From Persicaria tinctoria (Eukaryota; Streptophyta; Magnoliopsida; Caryophyllales; Polygonaceae), in the NCBI GenBank assembly GCA_037127255.1, contig JBANSL010000003.1, positions 45,691,314-45,755,313 of the forward strand: a DNA stretch of 64,000 bases, written 5' to 3'. A program made the position numbers and the translations under genes. Shown here piece after piece: positions 9,532 to 19,437 of this stretch. The notes below the pieces were generated by a model. The model did no database searches, had not been told where the DNA came from, and saw only the letters and a list, made by a program, of their open reading frames with translations. Position 1 is the first letter of the stretch, and every line of letters starts with the position of its first letter.

Positions 9532-11327
9532 TTTTGTGAGCCTAATTTTCCATGTTTTACATATACTTTTATATCGATTTCTGCATGCATTTCATATATT
9601 CGGGCTAGAATAGTACAAAATCTATGTAGTTTATGCTTATTTTCCAAATTATGGAGTCTACACTAGTTTCTGTTTAAAATCACAGAAATCGAGGCGTTTT
9701 ACAGCAATTCAAAGGAAGGAGGAAAAGCTCGAAGTCAACTACAGAAATTCCGAGGTCAAGGAGTAGCAGAACCAGGACAAATCGAGCTGGAAACGAGAAA
9801 ATCGACTAGACACCATCTGGTCGATATTGACCAACCTTGGTCGAAATCGAGTCAAGCCAGTCGATTTTCACCCACAGCCCAGGATCGAGTGATGAAGAAG
9901 AGAACTGGTCGATATTGACCACACTTGGCCGATATCGAGTAATCAAAATTGAGCCGATATCCAGAAATCGACCCGGAAAGCTGGAAGAGGAAAGCACAGG
10001 TCGATATCGACCTATACTGGTCGATATCGAGTCAACTTGGGTTGAAAATTCTCCTGGAGGCCAATATCGAGTGTCTGAAGTGAAGCTGAGAAGATGAGGT
10101 CGATATCGACCATATTGGGTCGATATCGAGTGAGAACCAGTGGCCGAAATAGAGCAGCCCAAGTCCGAGTTGCTGAGCGGGATTTCTTCCATATTAAGCA
10201 AGAGATATTCTATCAACTCAAGAGGAGATTTATCAAGTTCTATCAAGATGGAAGGGATTTATCTACATTAGATATAGTTTCCTTGTTGATTTATTTCTTT
10301 TACTTCCATAATTTAATCTTTAAGTATTAGATAGATAGATTTAGATAGAGATATAGTTGTTATTTCCTAATTTCCTAGGGAACGAACACTATAAATAAAG
10401 CCTTAGGGGCTGAGTTTTATTCATTGAGTCTTAGTTCCAACAATATCGAGTAAATAGAAGAGAGAGAGAGCTTGTGGGGAGAGTGGTGGAAGAGTTGAGA
10501 GACGATTTGGCTTGGACTGGTTGTAAGCTTTCTTTTATTTTATTTAATGCAATTTAGTTCCCTTTTATTATTAATGTGTTTCTTGATGATGAAGAGCGAG
10601 TAGTCACCCAACTTCTAGGGTCGGGGTGAGCCCGACGGTAGCCATGTGAGATGATGCGGTAAAGGTACAATCTTTTGATGCGAATTCACCTTCTATCCCT
10701 ACAAGCATGATTATTTTGCGAAAGTTGAAAGTGATCCTTGCTTGTGTTATTGAAGCGAAAGTGATCTTAATACAACTTGGATTAATTATGTGAAAAAGGG
10801 TTAGTAACAATAAGGGTTTATGCGAAAGCCTCTATATTCCTATTTGTTAATAACGAAATATTTGATGAAAATCATGATCTTTTATTCCTTTATGTGTTAT
10901 TTTACATGGTTATCGTTGTGGTATTGAAACCCTGATCTTGGAAGTATTTTATTTTACTGATTTATTTCATAAATTTTGAGTTTTGGTTTCTGTTTTTTGG
11001 TCGATATTGAGTCACCGCTGGTCGATATTGAGTGGGTTGGGTCGAAATCTACTAGTGTTTGTTTTTTCTGTTTTCGTCTCTGTTTTCTACGTTCTACAGG
11101 TTGTTGACAGTTTGGTCGATATCGAGGTAAGTAGTCGATATCGAGCGTTCTTCTGGTCGACATCAGTGAGTTTCTGGAACTGAAAAGGTGGGCGCTAACA
11201 CGCTTCCTCGTGAATCGATCCTGACTACCTTCTACTACAGCGGGAGGAAGTCTTATAATTAATTTGCGGAGAACAGGGAGTTGAATTTGGAATTTATATT
11301 TCATACTTGATTTACCTCCTAACAACA
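9532..11327 (+). repeat. 3' LTR of Athila element B
   Basis: It starts at a degenerate TGTTGTGAGCC (here TTTTGTGAGCC) straight after the polypurine-like tract and ends at AACAACA. It carries many TCGATATCGA-type words in both U3 and U5. Its U5 differs from the U5 of the array (AACACGCTTCCTCG, AATTTGCGGAGAACAGG) but agrees with solo LTR D (24362-26059). The array and this LTR therefore belong to different subfamilies. Sequence after 11327 is CACTA-like. Confidence 0.8.
10390..10398 (+). promoter_or_regulatory. TATA box of LTR B
   Basis: TATAAATAA in the conserved block CTATAAATAAAGCCTTAGGGGCTGA, which recurs in every LTR of this group and marks the U3/R promoter. Confidence 0.6.
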
Positions 11328-12093
11328 CCCATATCTCCGCCCAGAGGTGTCGTGTCGCCATACGAATTCAGCTGGTCGCTCTGAAAAGTAGTCCCAAAGT
11401 ACGCCTGATACTCATAGTGTTGAGTCTGCGACGGCTCATGCACTCCCTTCGCTCCAGCCTGCAATGTTAGGTCCTCCTGTAGATACTCCTGCATCATCTC
11501 CAAAGTCGCCGCTCGGGTAGACTCGTCCGCCGGCTGCACCATTGAGGCATTGATGCGGTCCGTCATCATATCCAGCTCTATCTGCACCAAACACTGAAAT
11601 GTCTCTATAGACGACTATGACGTCTGGCCCAATCAGTCACCATGGTCAACCCCTGACTGACTCGATGACTCAACCCCAATGTCCGCACCTACCGGTTCAC
11701 TATCCCTATCCATAGGATCCTCTACATCCTACAAATGTAAATGAACAGACTTAATCTCTGCATGTGACTGACGCAACACCTGTTTCTCCCTGTCAGCAGC
11801 CCTCCTAGCGGATTGTAGAACTACCCTATCTGCTAACCTCCTCGATAATGTGGTATGTGTGCCATAATTTTTTTTTTGTCTAAATCCTATCGATCATAAA
11901 TGCTACTTTCTAATTGTTACACACATTACTATATCGTATTACTTCTCAAATGCTGAACGATTTCCCTACACATAATTAATGACTTCATCCTAATACTATC
12001 GTTTACTAACAAAATAGAGAATCATATTTAAGCGATTTCAACATACCTGAGGCTGTGGCGAGCCGGCTGACCTCCTCCTCCTATGTGTCGCCA
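11328..12093 (-). pseudogene. probable CACTA accessory protein (TnpA/Ptta-like), decayed
   Basis: On the minus strand a short first exon begins at ATG 12093 (MATHRRRRSAGSPQPQ) and ends at a good GTATGT donor. Further down is an Arg/Ala-rich helical stretch (RRLADRVVLQSARRAADRE). An acidic region follows, then a Gln/Met/Glu-rich C-terminal part (MVQIELDMMTDRI; TLEMMQEYLQEDL). At least two in-frame stops (near 11625 and 11610) and possibly a third near 11730 break it. The 3' end is cut by the insertion of element B. Assignment rests on context and composition; I could not see a catalytic domain. Confidence 0.4.
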
Positions 12094-12219
12094 TACGAAC
12101 AGTCCCACATCTCTGAATAGTCGGATCCGGCTACATTATATATAACAATAATACGTTAACGCTATCTACTTCTAATTACAAATAATTTGTTTCTATTTTA
12201 ATATAGTTTCATTGCTACC

Positions 12220-14418
12220 TGTTGTGAGCGGAATCTGCCATGTTTTACAGTAACTTTTATATCGATTTCTGTATACATTTCATGCATTTGGGTTAAGATA
12301 GTACAGAATCTGTGTAGTTTATGTTTATTTGCCAAAATTATGGAATCTACACCAGTTTCTGTTTAAATCGCAGAAATCGAGGCATTTACAGCAATTCTAC
12401 AGAAGGTCGGAAATGCTCGGAAAACCACTACAGAAGTCCAAGGTCAAAGCAGCGCACAAGTCTGAGAGTCGAGGCTACTCGATCTCGAGTAAGCCTACTC
12501 GACCTAGACGAGCATGTCCGGGCACAGCCTAGTCGACAAAGCCATGATCGAGAACCAAGCTCCCCGAGCTCCGAAGCCAACTCGATCTCGAGGACCGTTA
12601 CTCGAGGTCGACGAAGCCACAACACCAGATCCGGAGTCCCTCGAGGAGAGCTGCTCGAGAAACCCTAGTCGGCGAGCCACCGTACTCGAAGTCGACTAGG
12701 GCTTGTCGAAGTCGACGAGCGCCTGAGTCCTTGTCCAAGCCGGTCGAGCACACCAAACCGAGGACGAGAGGCCGAGCCACCTCTACTCGATCTCGACTAA
12801 CCCTTGTCGAGATCGACGAGCCGCCCTGAGCCATGTCTGAGCAACCCGAGGAGGTTTAGTCAATGGCCCTAGCCCTTGTCGAAGTCGACGAGACCAACTC
12901 GAGGTCGACGAGCCCAGGAAGCCATGACGAGCCACATCAAGCACCAGACGACAAATCCTACTCGAAGTCGACCAAGCCTTATCGAGGTCGACTAGAGCAG
13001 TGCCCAGAAACGCGTCGTCGATGACCTGTCCGAGTAGAGTTGGGATTCCTTGGTGCCGAAGGCGGAAGATTCTATCCAAATACATCAAGTTCTATCTATG
13101 GAAGACGCAATCTATCAAGACATGAAGATCTACCCTAATTAGTTTTATCCTTTCCTTATGATTTATTTCCATTTAAACATTTATTTATCTTTAAGGCTTT
13201 TAGATATAATTTTAGATATAGATTTAGATAGAGATAGATGATTATTTCCTTGATTAGCAAGGTTTAGTCACTATAAATAAGGCCATAGGGGCTGGTTTTT
13301 CAATGATTCAATTTCAGTCAGAGACAAGTAGTTCCATTCAGAGATACAGTTTAGGGGTTCTAAGGTTTTTAGGTTTTTGGCTTTCTGCGAAAGTTGATTG
13401 CCGGAATTGTAAAGGCTTTTGAATTTAGTTTTATGCAAGTTATTTCTTTTCATTCAATGTTTGTTATTGCGATGAGGCGTGAGTAGTCCACCCACTTCTG
13501 GGGCTGGGGTGAGCCCGACGGTGGCCATGTGAGGCGATGCGATAAAGGTCAGATCTTTTGTGCGATTCATCTTCTATCCCTATGAGCATGATTCTTTTGC
13601 GAGAGTTGAAGGTGATCCTTGTTTGTATTATTGAAGCGAAAGTGATCTTAATGCAACTTGGATTAATTATGTGAAAAAGGGTTAGTAACAATTAGGGTTT
13701 ATGCGAAAGCCTCTATTTACCTATTTGTTAATGACGAAAGTTATTTGATGGAAAGCATAATCTTTTATGCCTTTATGTGTTGTTTTGCATGGTTATCGTT
13801 GTGGTGTTGAAACCCTGGCCTTGGAGGTCTTTCAATATATTGAATTTACTTCGTTTCTCTAAGTTCTGTGTTTCGAAATTCTGCAATTTAAATTTTTGTC
13901 TTTTACTGTTTTAGTCGACATAGAGGAGATCTGGTCGATCTCGAGTAGGGCTTCGTCTAGGTCGAGTTGTCTTTTCTTCTGTCTCTGTCGATTTTAATTT
14001 CTGTCTTTACTTTTCTACTCGAGATCGAGGAGAGTTTTTCGTCGAGTTGCTTTGTTTTCGTTTTCTGAGTTACTGTTGTCGACCACCTTTGTCTATCTCG
14101 AGTTGCTGTCGTCGAGATTGACCAGTCTTTGCTTTTGCTTTTCATTTGTTGCTTTTATTTCTTGTTTTGTTTGTTCTTTACTTTTGTTTTAGTTTGCCCT
14201 TGCCGGGTTTATTTCTGTTTCCGTGTTTTTTTCTGCTGCTGCTGTAAGAATCTGATAGCTACCTGAGAATTGCTGACGTGCTTCCTCGTGGATTCGATCC
14301 TGATTTTCTCATACTACAACGGGAGGAAGTCTTGTATTTATTTGCTGAGACAGGGGAGTCTATCTGAACTTTATTTGATATCTATTTCAATACTTGACCA
14401 TTCACTCATGCAACAACA
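12220..14418 (+). repeat. 5' LTR of element A
   Basis: Starts TGTTGTGAGC and ends CAACAACA. U3 (about 12470-13030) contains a dozen TCGA-NN-TCGA words, mostly with TC, AG, GG or GA in the middle. U5 (about 13915-14130) contains more. It lacks a ~20-bp piece found in the 3' LTR, inside one of the TCGA blocks. Confidence 0.92.
13272..13280 (+). promoter_or_regulatory. TATA box of 5' LTR A
   Basis: TATAAATAA followed by GGCCATAGGGGCTGG, at the position conserved in all related LTRs. Transcription would start about 25-30 bp further on and define R. Confidence 0.65.
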
Positions 14419-14421
14419 AAT

Positions 14422-14439
14422 TGGCGCCGTTGCCGGGGA
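14422..14439 (+). other. primer-binding site for tRNA-Asp (element A)
   Basis: TGGCGCCGTTGCCGGGGA begins 4 bp after the LTR end and is a perfect match to the tRNA-Asp 3' end. Confidence 0.92.
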
Positions 14440-14502
14440 AGCAATCAATCGCGCCTTAGGTAGTCAGTTCTCACTGTCTCTTTGAGTTAGATTGCAGGGT
14501 GT

Positions 14503-17500
14503 ATGCGTCGTTCTGGTCAAACACCTGAGTTTGACAGCTTAGACGAACCGGAGCGCTACCTACACATCCACTCCAAACTCAAAAGGATCATGTCGGCCGC
14601 TGAAACACAGGAACAGCTAATCGCTAGGCTTACCAGGGAACTAGCCGCGAGGGATGCCGCTATCAACGCTAAAGATGCTGCTATCGCCGCTGAGAGAGCA
14701 GCAAGGGAACAAGCACAAGCTGAGCTTGCCCAATATCCAACCATGGCAGAGGACTACATGCGCCCAACTCTCGTCGTGCCTGAATCGGCGATTCTAATCC
14801 CTGAAAACTCTTTTGAAATTCGCACTCAATTTCTTATAGAGCTTAAAAACAATGCCTTTTACGGCAGATTTAATGAGTGTCCTCTTGAACATATTACTAA
14901 CTTTCATGATATGTGCCGTACTCTTGCAGAAGGTACAACTCTGGAATATGTCAAGATGAAATCTTTTCGCTGGTCGCTCGCTGGACCTGCACTGAAATGG
15001 CTGGAAGGGCTGAAGGCAAGATCACTCACAACCTGGGCCCAAGTAGAGCAAGAGTTTCTGAACAAATTCTTCCCACTTGCCAAAACAGCACATCTCCGCC
15101 AGAAAACCACCGCCTTTAAACAGCAGAAAGGGGAACCGCTGGCAAGGGCATGGGAGCGCTACAAGGAACTGTTGCGATCTTGCCCTACTCATGGACAGCC
15201 ACCCTACATCATTCAGGAGATCTTCTTCAACTCTCTTGATCAAGTCACTAAGGACAGAATCAACAATTATACTCGCTACGAGTATCTGACAATGCCGCCA
15301 AGTGACGCATGGGGAGTGCTGGAGAAGCTCACTACCTACGACAACAAGTATGGGTCTACTACAACTTATGAAGAGAACCCATACGCCAGGCCAACACCAT
15401 CCATGCCTCTCTATGAGCCATCAAAGGAGATTGATCCAGATGTCAGGGAACAATACTACAGAGATCAGAATAGGAAGCTCATCAAGCAAGTCAAATATCT
15501 CTCTGTCAACCAGCCTTGTATTGAATGCGGATCACAAAGGCACAACACTCCTGAGTGCCCACACACAGAACAAGTCAGGATGGCAGAACACCATGAGGAT
15601 GCAGCTTACGCAGGGGGACCAAATCGCTACATGGGGGACCAAAGGTTTCAGCAACCACAGTGGAACCAAGGTGTCCCTAGGAATCCCCCGCCCTACAGAG
15701 CTCCAGGACATCCAGAAAGGGAACAGAAAAAGGATGATATACAGCTGGTCCTGGAGGAAATACGAAGAAACCACACAGAAACTAGGCAGTCCTTCAACTC
15801 CGTCTATACTCAGATGCAAGGTGTCAACTCTAGGCTTGGGGAAATTGATATCTGGCGGAAAACAGTTGATACACAGATTGGTCAGCTAGCAGCAGGAATC
15901 CCCAGACAGTCAGGCGCACTCCCTGGATCTTCAGAACCAAATCCTAAGGGAAAGACTGGGCACGTCGCTGCTGTAAAACTCAGAAGCGGTCATCAACTGC
16001 AAGAGCCAGAGGTTGGAAAGCAGCAGAACGAAGAAGATCAGCAAGTCGACCTCGACAAATCCGTAGTCGATCTCGACAAGGCCGTACTCGACCTCGACAA
16101 GACTCTCGTCGATCTCGAGGAGAAATTGCCAGAATCTTCGTCTGCTCCGAACAGCAACTCGACTGCACCCAATCCAGTCGATCTCGACAAGCCTCTTGTC
16201 GATGTCGAGGAGCCCCTGGTCGAGAAATCTGCAGCAACTCCGACGTCTGTTCTGGCTCCGAATCAAAAAAAGAAGCTGCCTTTCCCCACAAAATCTCTAA
16301 AGGACCCAGCGGAGAAAAAGTTTCAGCGCTTCATCAAGATGCTTCAGAAGCTGAACGTCACCATCCCCTTCACAGAAGCTCTCAATGAAATGCCGTCCTA
16401 CGTCAAGTTCCTGAAGGAGATTCTGAGCAAAAAGCGATCGATGGCAGAAATCACAGAGGAGTGCAGCCATCTGGACATACTGGAGAAGAGGCCGGATCCA
16501 GGTAAGTTTGCTATAACTATTGGATTTGGTCCATACAAAATTAATGCCCTATGTGATCTTGGAGCGAGTGTTAGTATTATGCCTTTAACGATTTGGTCCA
16601 AGATTAAGATAGGTGCCCTGGAGCCTGTGGATGCTAGACTATACATGGCCAACAACACAGTGGTCATTCCAACAGGCATGGTGGAAAATGTACCAGTACA
16701 AGTAGGTAAATTCTTCGTTCCTGCTGATTTCCTAATTGTTGATATGCAAGAAGATCCTGCTTGTCCAATTATTCTAGGAAGACCATTTTTGGCAACGGTG
16801 GATGCCAACATAAGCGTAAGGAAAGGAGTGCTCACCTTCAACATCAGCGATGAGGTAATTGAGTATTCCTTTAATAAAACTGAAAGGCATACAGGTCCAA
16901 TGGAAGAGGTCAAATCTATCTCAGCTGGCTACATCACCTGCGGGGAACCCAAGGTCAGAAATATGACCCCTGAGGAGATAGAAAAAAGGGACATGGAGGC
17001 CCAGGTGGAGGAGATCATGGCAATCCTCAAGGAAAACACAGAGAATCCCATTGACACAGACCAAGGTAAGTCCTTGTGGATTCATTATTTTTCGGATGCC
17101 TTGACAGGAGCTAAGTATGGGGTCAAGATCGACCAGGGCTCCTCGACATCGAGTAGAACCCTAGTCGATCTCGACCAGACCAAGGAGACTCCACCAGAGC
17201 CAGTTTCGTCGAGCAGCCAGACGGAAGCCACACCCTCGTCGATCTCGAGTAGGCTACTCGAGGTCGACAAGAACCCAGCCAACACGACTCCTACTTCCTC
17301 GACACAGAAGCCGCCTGACGCACCATCTCTAGTCGAGATCGACAAGGGTCTTGTCGAGATCGACCACCCTTCGACGGCCTCGGCTTCTTCTTCCTCGAAG
17401 ATGGTGACTCCAGGATCCAAGCCTTACTCGACCTCGAGTAGGCTTATCGAGGTCGACCACCAGTCGGCACCACCAAACCCTGTTTCCTCGATGAGCCACC

Positions 17501-17982
17501 TGCCAGGAGCAAAGTCCTTGTCGATGTCGAGTAGCCAACTCGAGGTCGACGAGCCACCTTCTTCATCGACTTCTGCCTCTTCGACCAGACCACCACCAGA
17601 GCCAGCAGCCTCGTCGATCTCGAGGAGCCCTAGTCGAGATCGACCAAACACCGTGGTGCCCGATTCCGTTTCCGCAAAGGTAAGTCAAGGTATGGATCTT
17701 TCTTCTCCTATTTCCATTAAAGATTTATCTATACATGGGAGAGGTCTGCCTTGGTATGTGCGATTGTGTAGGATTTCCAATGATGAGCCTAAGGAGTATG
17801 AAGTTGGAGACAAGCTCTATGTCTCTAAATCAAAGGATCATTGGTTTCCCAACAAATTCAACAAGAAGCGGATGGGACCCTTTGTGGTGAATAAGATCCA
17901 TTCTGGAGGATTACAGCCGATGGACAAGAATGGAGTCTTATTTGAGGCCCAAGCTACATGGGCCCTGCAGATGCCACCTTGA
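14503..17982 (+). CDS. Gag-protease polyprotein with an integrase C-terminal remnant
   Basis: A single 1159-residue ORF. In order: N-terminal Ala/Glu-rich helix (~25-80); retrotransposon gag domain (~105-275); zinc knuckle Cys339, Cys342, His347, Cys352; acidic V-D-L-D repeat (~508-580); retropepsin with active site Asp685-Leu-Gly and a PIILGRPF block. A long Ser/Thr/Pro-rich acidic linker follows (~860-1060), coded by dense TCGA-NN-TCGA DNA. The last ~65 residues (EVGDKLYVSKSKDHWFP...GPFVV) resemble the GPY/F-type C-terminus of integrase. Reverse transcriptase, RNase H and the integrase core are absent. Gag and protease are in one frame; the stop seen in the array is a CGA codon here. GGTAAGT donor-like sites lie at 16502, 17066 and 17680. 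The start is the conserved ATG just downstream of the primer site. Confidence 0.9.
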   Translation: MRRSGQTPEFDSLDEPERYLHIHSKLKRIMSAAETQEQLIARLTRELAARDAAINAKDAAIAAERAAREQAQAELAQYPTMAEDYMRPTLVVPESAILIPENSFEIRTQFLIELKNNAFYGRFNECPLEHITNFHDMCRTLAEGTTLEYVKMKSFRWSLAGPALKWLEGLKARSLTTWAQVEQEFLNKFFPLAKTAHLRQKTTAFKQQKGEPLARAWERYKELLRSCPTHGQPPYIIQEIFFNSLDQVTKDRINNYTRYEYLTMPPSDAWGVLEKLTTYDNKYGSTTTYEENPYARPTPSMPLYEPSKEIDPDVREQYYRDQNRKLIKQVKYLSVNQPCIECGSQRHNTPECPHTEQVRMAEHHEDAAYAGGPNRYMGDQRFQQPQWNQGVPRNPPPYRAPGHPEREQKKDDIQLVLEEIRRNHTETRQSFNSVYTQMQGVNSRLGEIDIWRKTVDTQIGQLAAGIPRQSGALPGSSEPNPKGKTGHVAAVKLRSGHQLQEPEVGKQQNEEDQQVDLDKSVVDLDKAVLDLDKTLVDLEEKLPESSSAPNSNSTAPNPVDLDKPLVDVEEPLVEKSAATPTSVLAPNQKKKLPFPTKSLKDPAEKKFQRFIKMLQKLNVTIPFTEALNEMPSYVKFLKEILSKKRSMAEITEECSHLDILEKRPDPGKFAITIGFGPYKINALCDLGASVSIMPLTIWSKIKIGALEPVDARLYMANNTVVIPTGMVENVPVQVGKFFVPADFLIVDMQEDPACPIILGRPFLATVDANISVRKGVLTFNISDEVIEYSFNKTERHTGPMEEVKSISAGYITCGEPKVRNMTPEEIEKRDMEAQVEEIMAILKENTENPIDTDQGKSLWIHYFSDALTGAKYGVKIDQGSSTSSRTLVDLDQTKETPPEPVSSSSQTEATPSSISSRLLEVDKNPANTTPTSSTQKPPDAPSLVEIDKGLVEIDHPSTASASSSSKMVTPGSKPYSTSSRLIEVDHQSAPPNPVSSMSHLPGAKSLSMSSSQLEVDEPPSSSTSASSTRPPPEPAASSISRSPSRDRPNTVVPDSVSAKVSQGMDLSSPISIKDLSIHGRGLPWYVRLCRISNDEPKEYEVGDKLYVSKSKDHWFPNKFNKKRMGPFVVNKIHSGGLQPMDKNGVLFEAQATWALQMPP

Positions 17983-19437
17983 GCATTAATGAAAGTCGGC
18001 CTAGCGACTATAAAATCTAGAGCGTGTACATAAGACTTTTTAGGACATTTGAGACTTTGTTTTTGTTTTTGCTATTATGGGTATATGTCTTCTACTTTTT
18101 CAGGTCAATGGATAGAACCAAAGCTTACTCGGACTATGAGGTGCTCCATTCGAAATTTTGCAGCTCTGCACACATGTCTTGTGAGTTTCTTTCTTTACCC
18201 TTTACATTGTTTTTTTTATACAGTGAGGACACTGTAATGTTTAAGTATGGGGTGGAGGAAGGGGTTACATTACGCATAATTACCATATTTGACATTATTT
18301 GTGCATTATTTCTTTGAAATTGCTACATGGCTATTTTGGAATGCATTATTTATTTATGTGCTTATATGCATGTTTTCCAAAAATTTGAGAAAAATGACCC
18401 CCATTGAAAATTTTGAATAATGTCATGGAAGCTTATATTGAACTCGACGATGCAAAATTGGATTCATTAGAGATATAGCATGAAATTGCCTAGTAAAGGG
18501 AAGTCACAATGAAGTGCATTATTTTCTTGAAAACCATGAAAGGAGGTAAAATTTGAATTTGCTTTTGACATGTTGCATGATAAAATGATGGAGGACTTTA
18601 TATTTCCATATAATGCTCATTGTTAATTCCTAGCCTTACCTATGCTTATGCATCACAAAAGCCATAATATGCCTTATTTCAAATATTGCTCCACATGATC
18701 TAAATATTTCCATTCTTTACCTTATCCGGGGATTATGTTGAGAATGATGTTACATTATGGAGATGTTATATGGTGTTTGTGTTATATATCATATTTGGAG
18801 TTTGGAAGGAAATTATTTGAAATATATGGAAAATTTAATGAGTGAAAGAAAATCCAATCACCTCAGGAGATAAAGGTAGATTGACCCTACTCTCTAAGAT
18901 AATAGTTTGGAGAGATGGGACACATTGTGAGGAGTCCGACGCACTAAGTATCCGGGGCCATTCATGACACCCATGTTTGCGACTCGCGAGAAGGCAGTGC
19001 TGAGGTTAGAGAGGTAAAAGCATTATTATGAATAAAAGCATTATGAAAGGTGATGAATCAAAGGAAGAAGGAATGTGGAAATTCAAGTTTGAAAGTGATC
19101 CATTTCCCCGGATCAGAAAAGCACCACATTGCCAAAAATTGCCCACCTTTTAGCCTTTTACCAATCTACTCCTTCATGAGCTTAAATTAAAGTCTTCTTG
19201 ATTATCGATGCTTTGTCACACAAAAATTATTTGTGCATAACCCTCCTTTTATGAGTAGATGTTGCTTTTACATATTTGCACATGCATGGATCTGTGACAC
19301 TAGTACCTTTTCGAGGATGGTAATTGATTGCAGGGACATATAAGAATGAATCTAAGATGTTGAGAGTTTTTATTACTTCCCCTGAATGACAATTAAAAGT
19401 ATTGCTTGAGCACAAGCAAGCTTAAGTATGTGGTGTT
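17983..19437 (+). other. non-coding 3' region of element A with polypurine-like tracts
   Basis: There is no long ORF. A pyrimidine run plus CAG at 18101-18103 looks like a 3' splice site. TTAAGTATGGGGTGGAGG at 18241 and TTAAGTATGTGGTG at 19422, next to the 3' LTR, are polypurine-like tracts. The downstream one has a T interrupting the G run. The region is shared with B, C and G, so it belonged to the ancestral element. Confidence 0.7.

Noticed and set aside
12470..13030. CRISPR-like array of short repeats
   Set aside because: The spacing of TCGA words is irregular, the repeat is only 8-10 bp, and the context is a plant LTR.
12321..13088. Overlapping short frames on both strands in LTR U3 (also 19539-20306 and 31190-31698)
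   Set aside because: Arg/Ser/Asp-rich text comes from TCGA repeats in non-coding LTR sequence, and frames are not conserved between LTRs.
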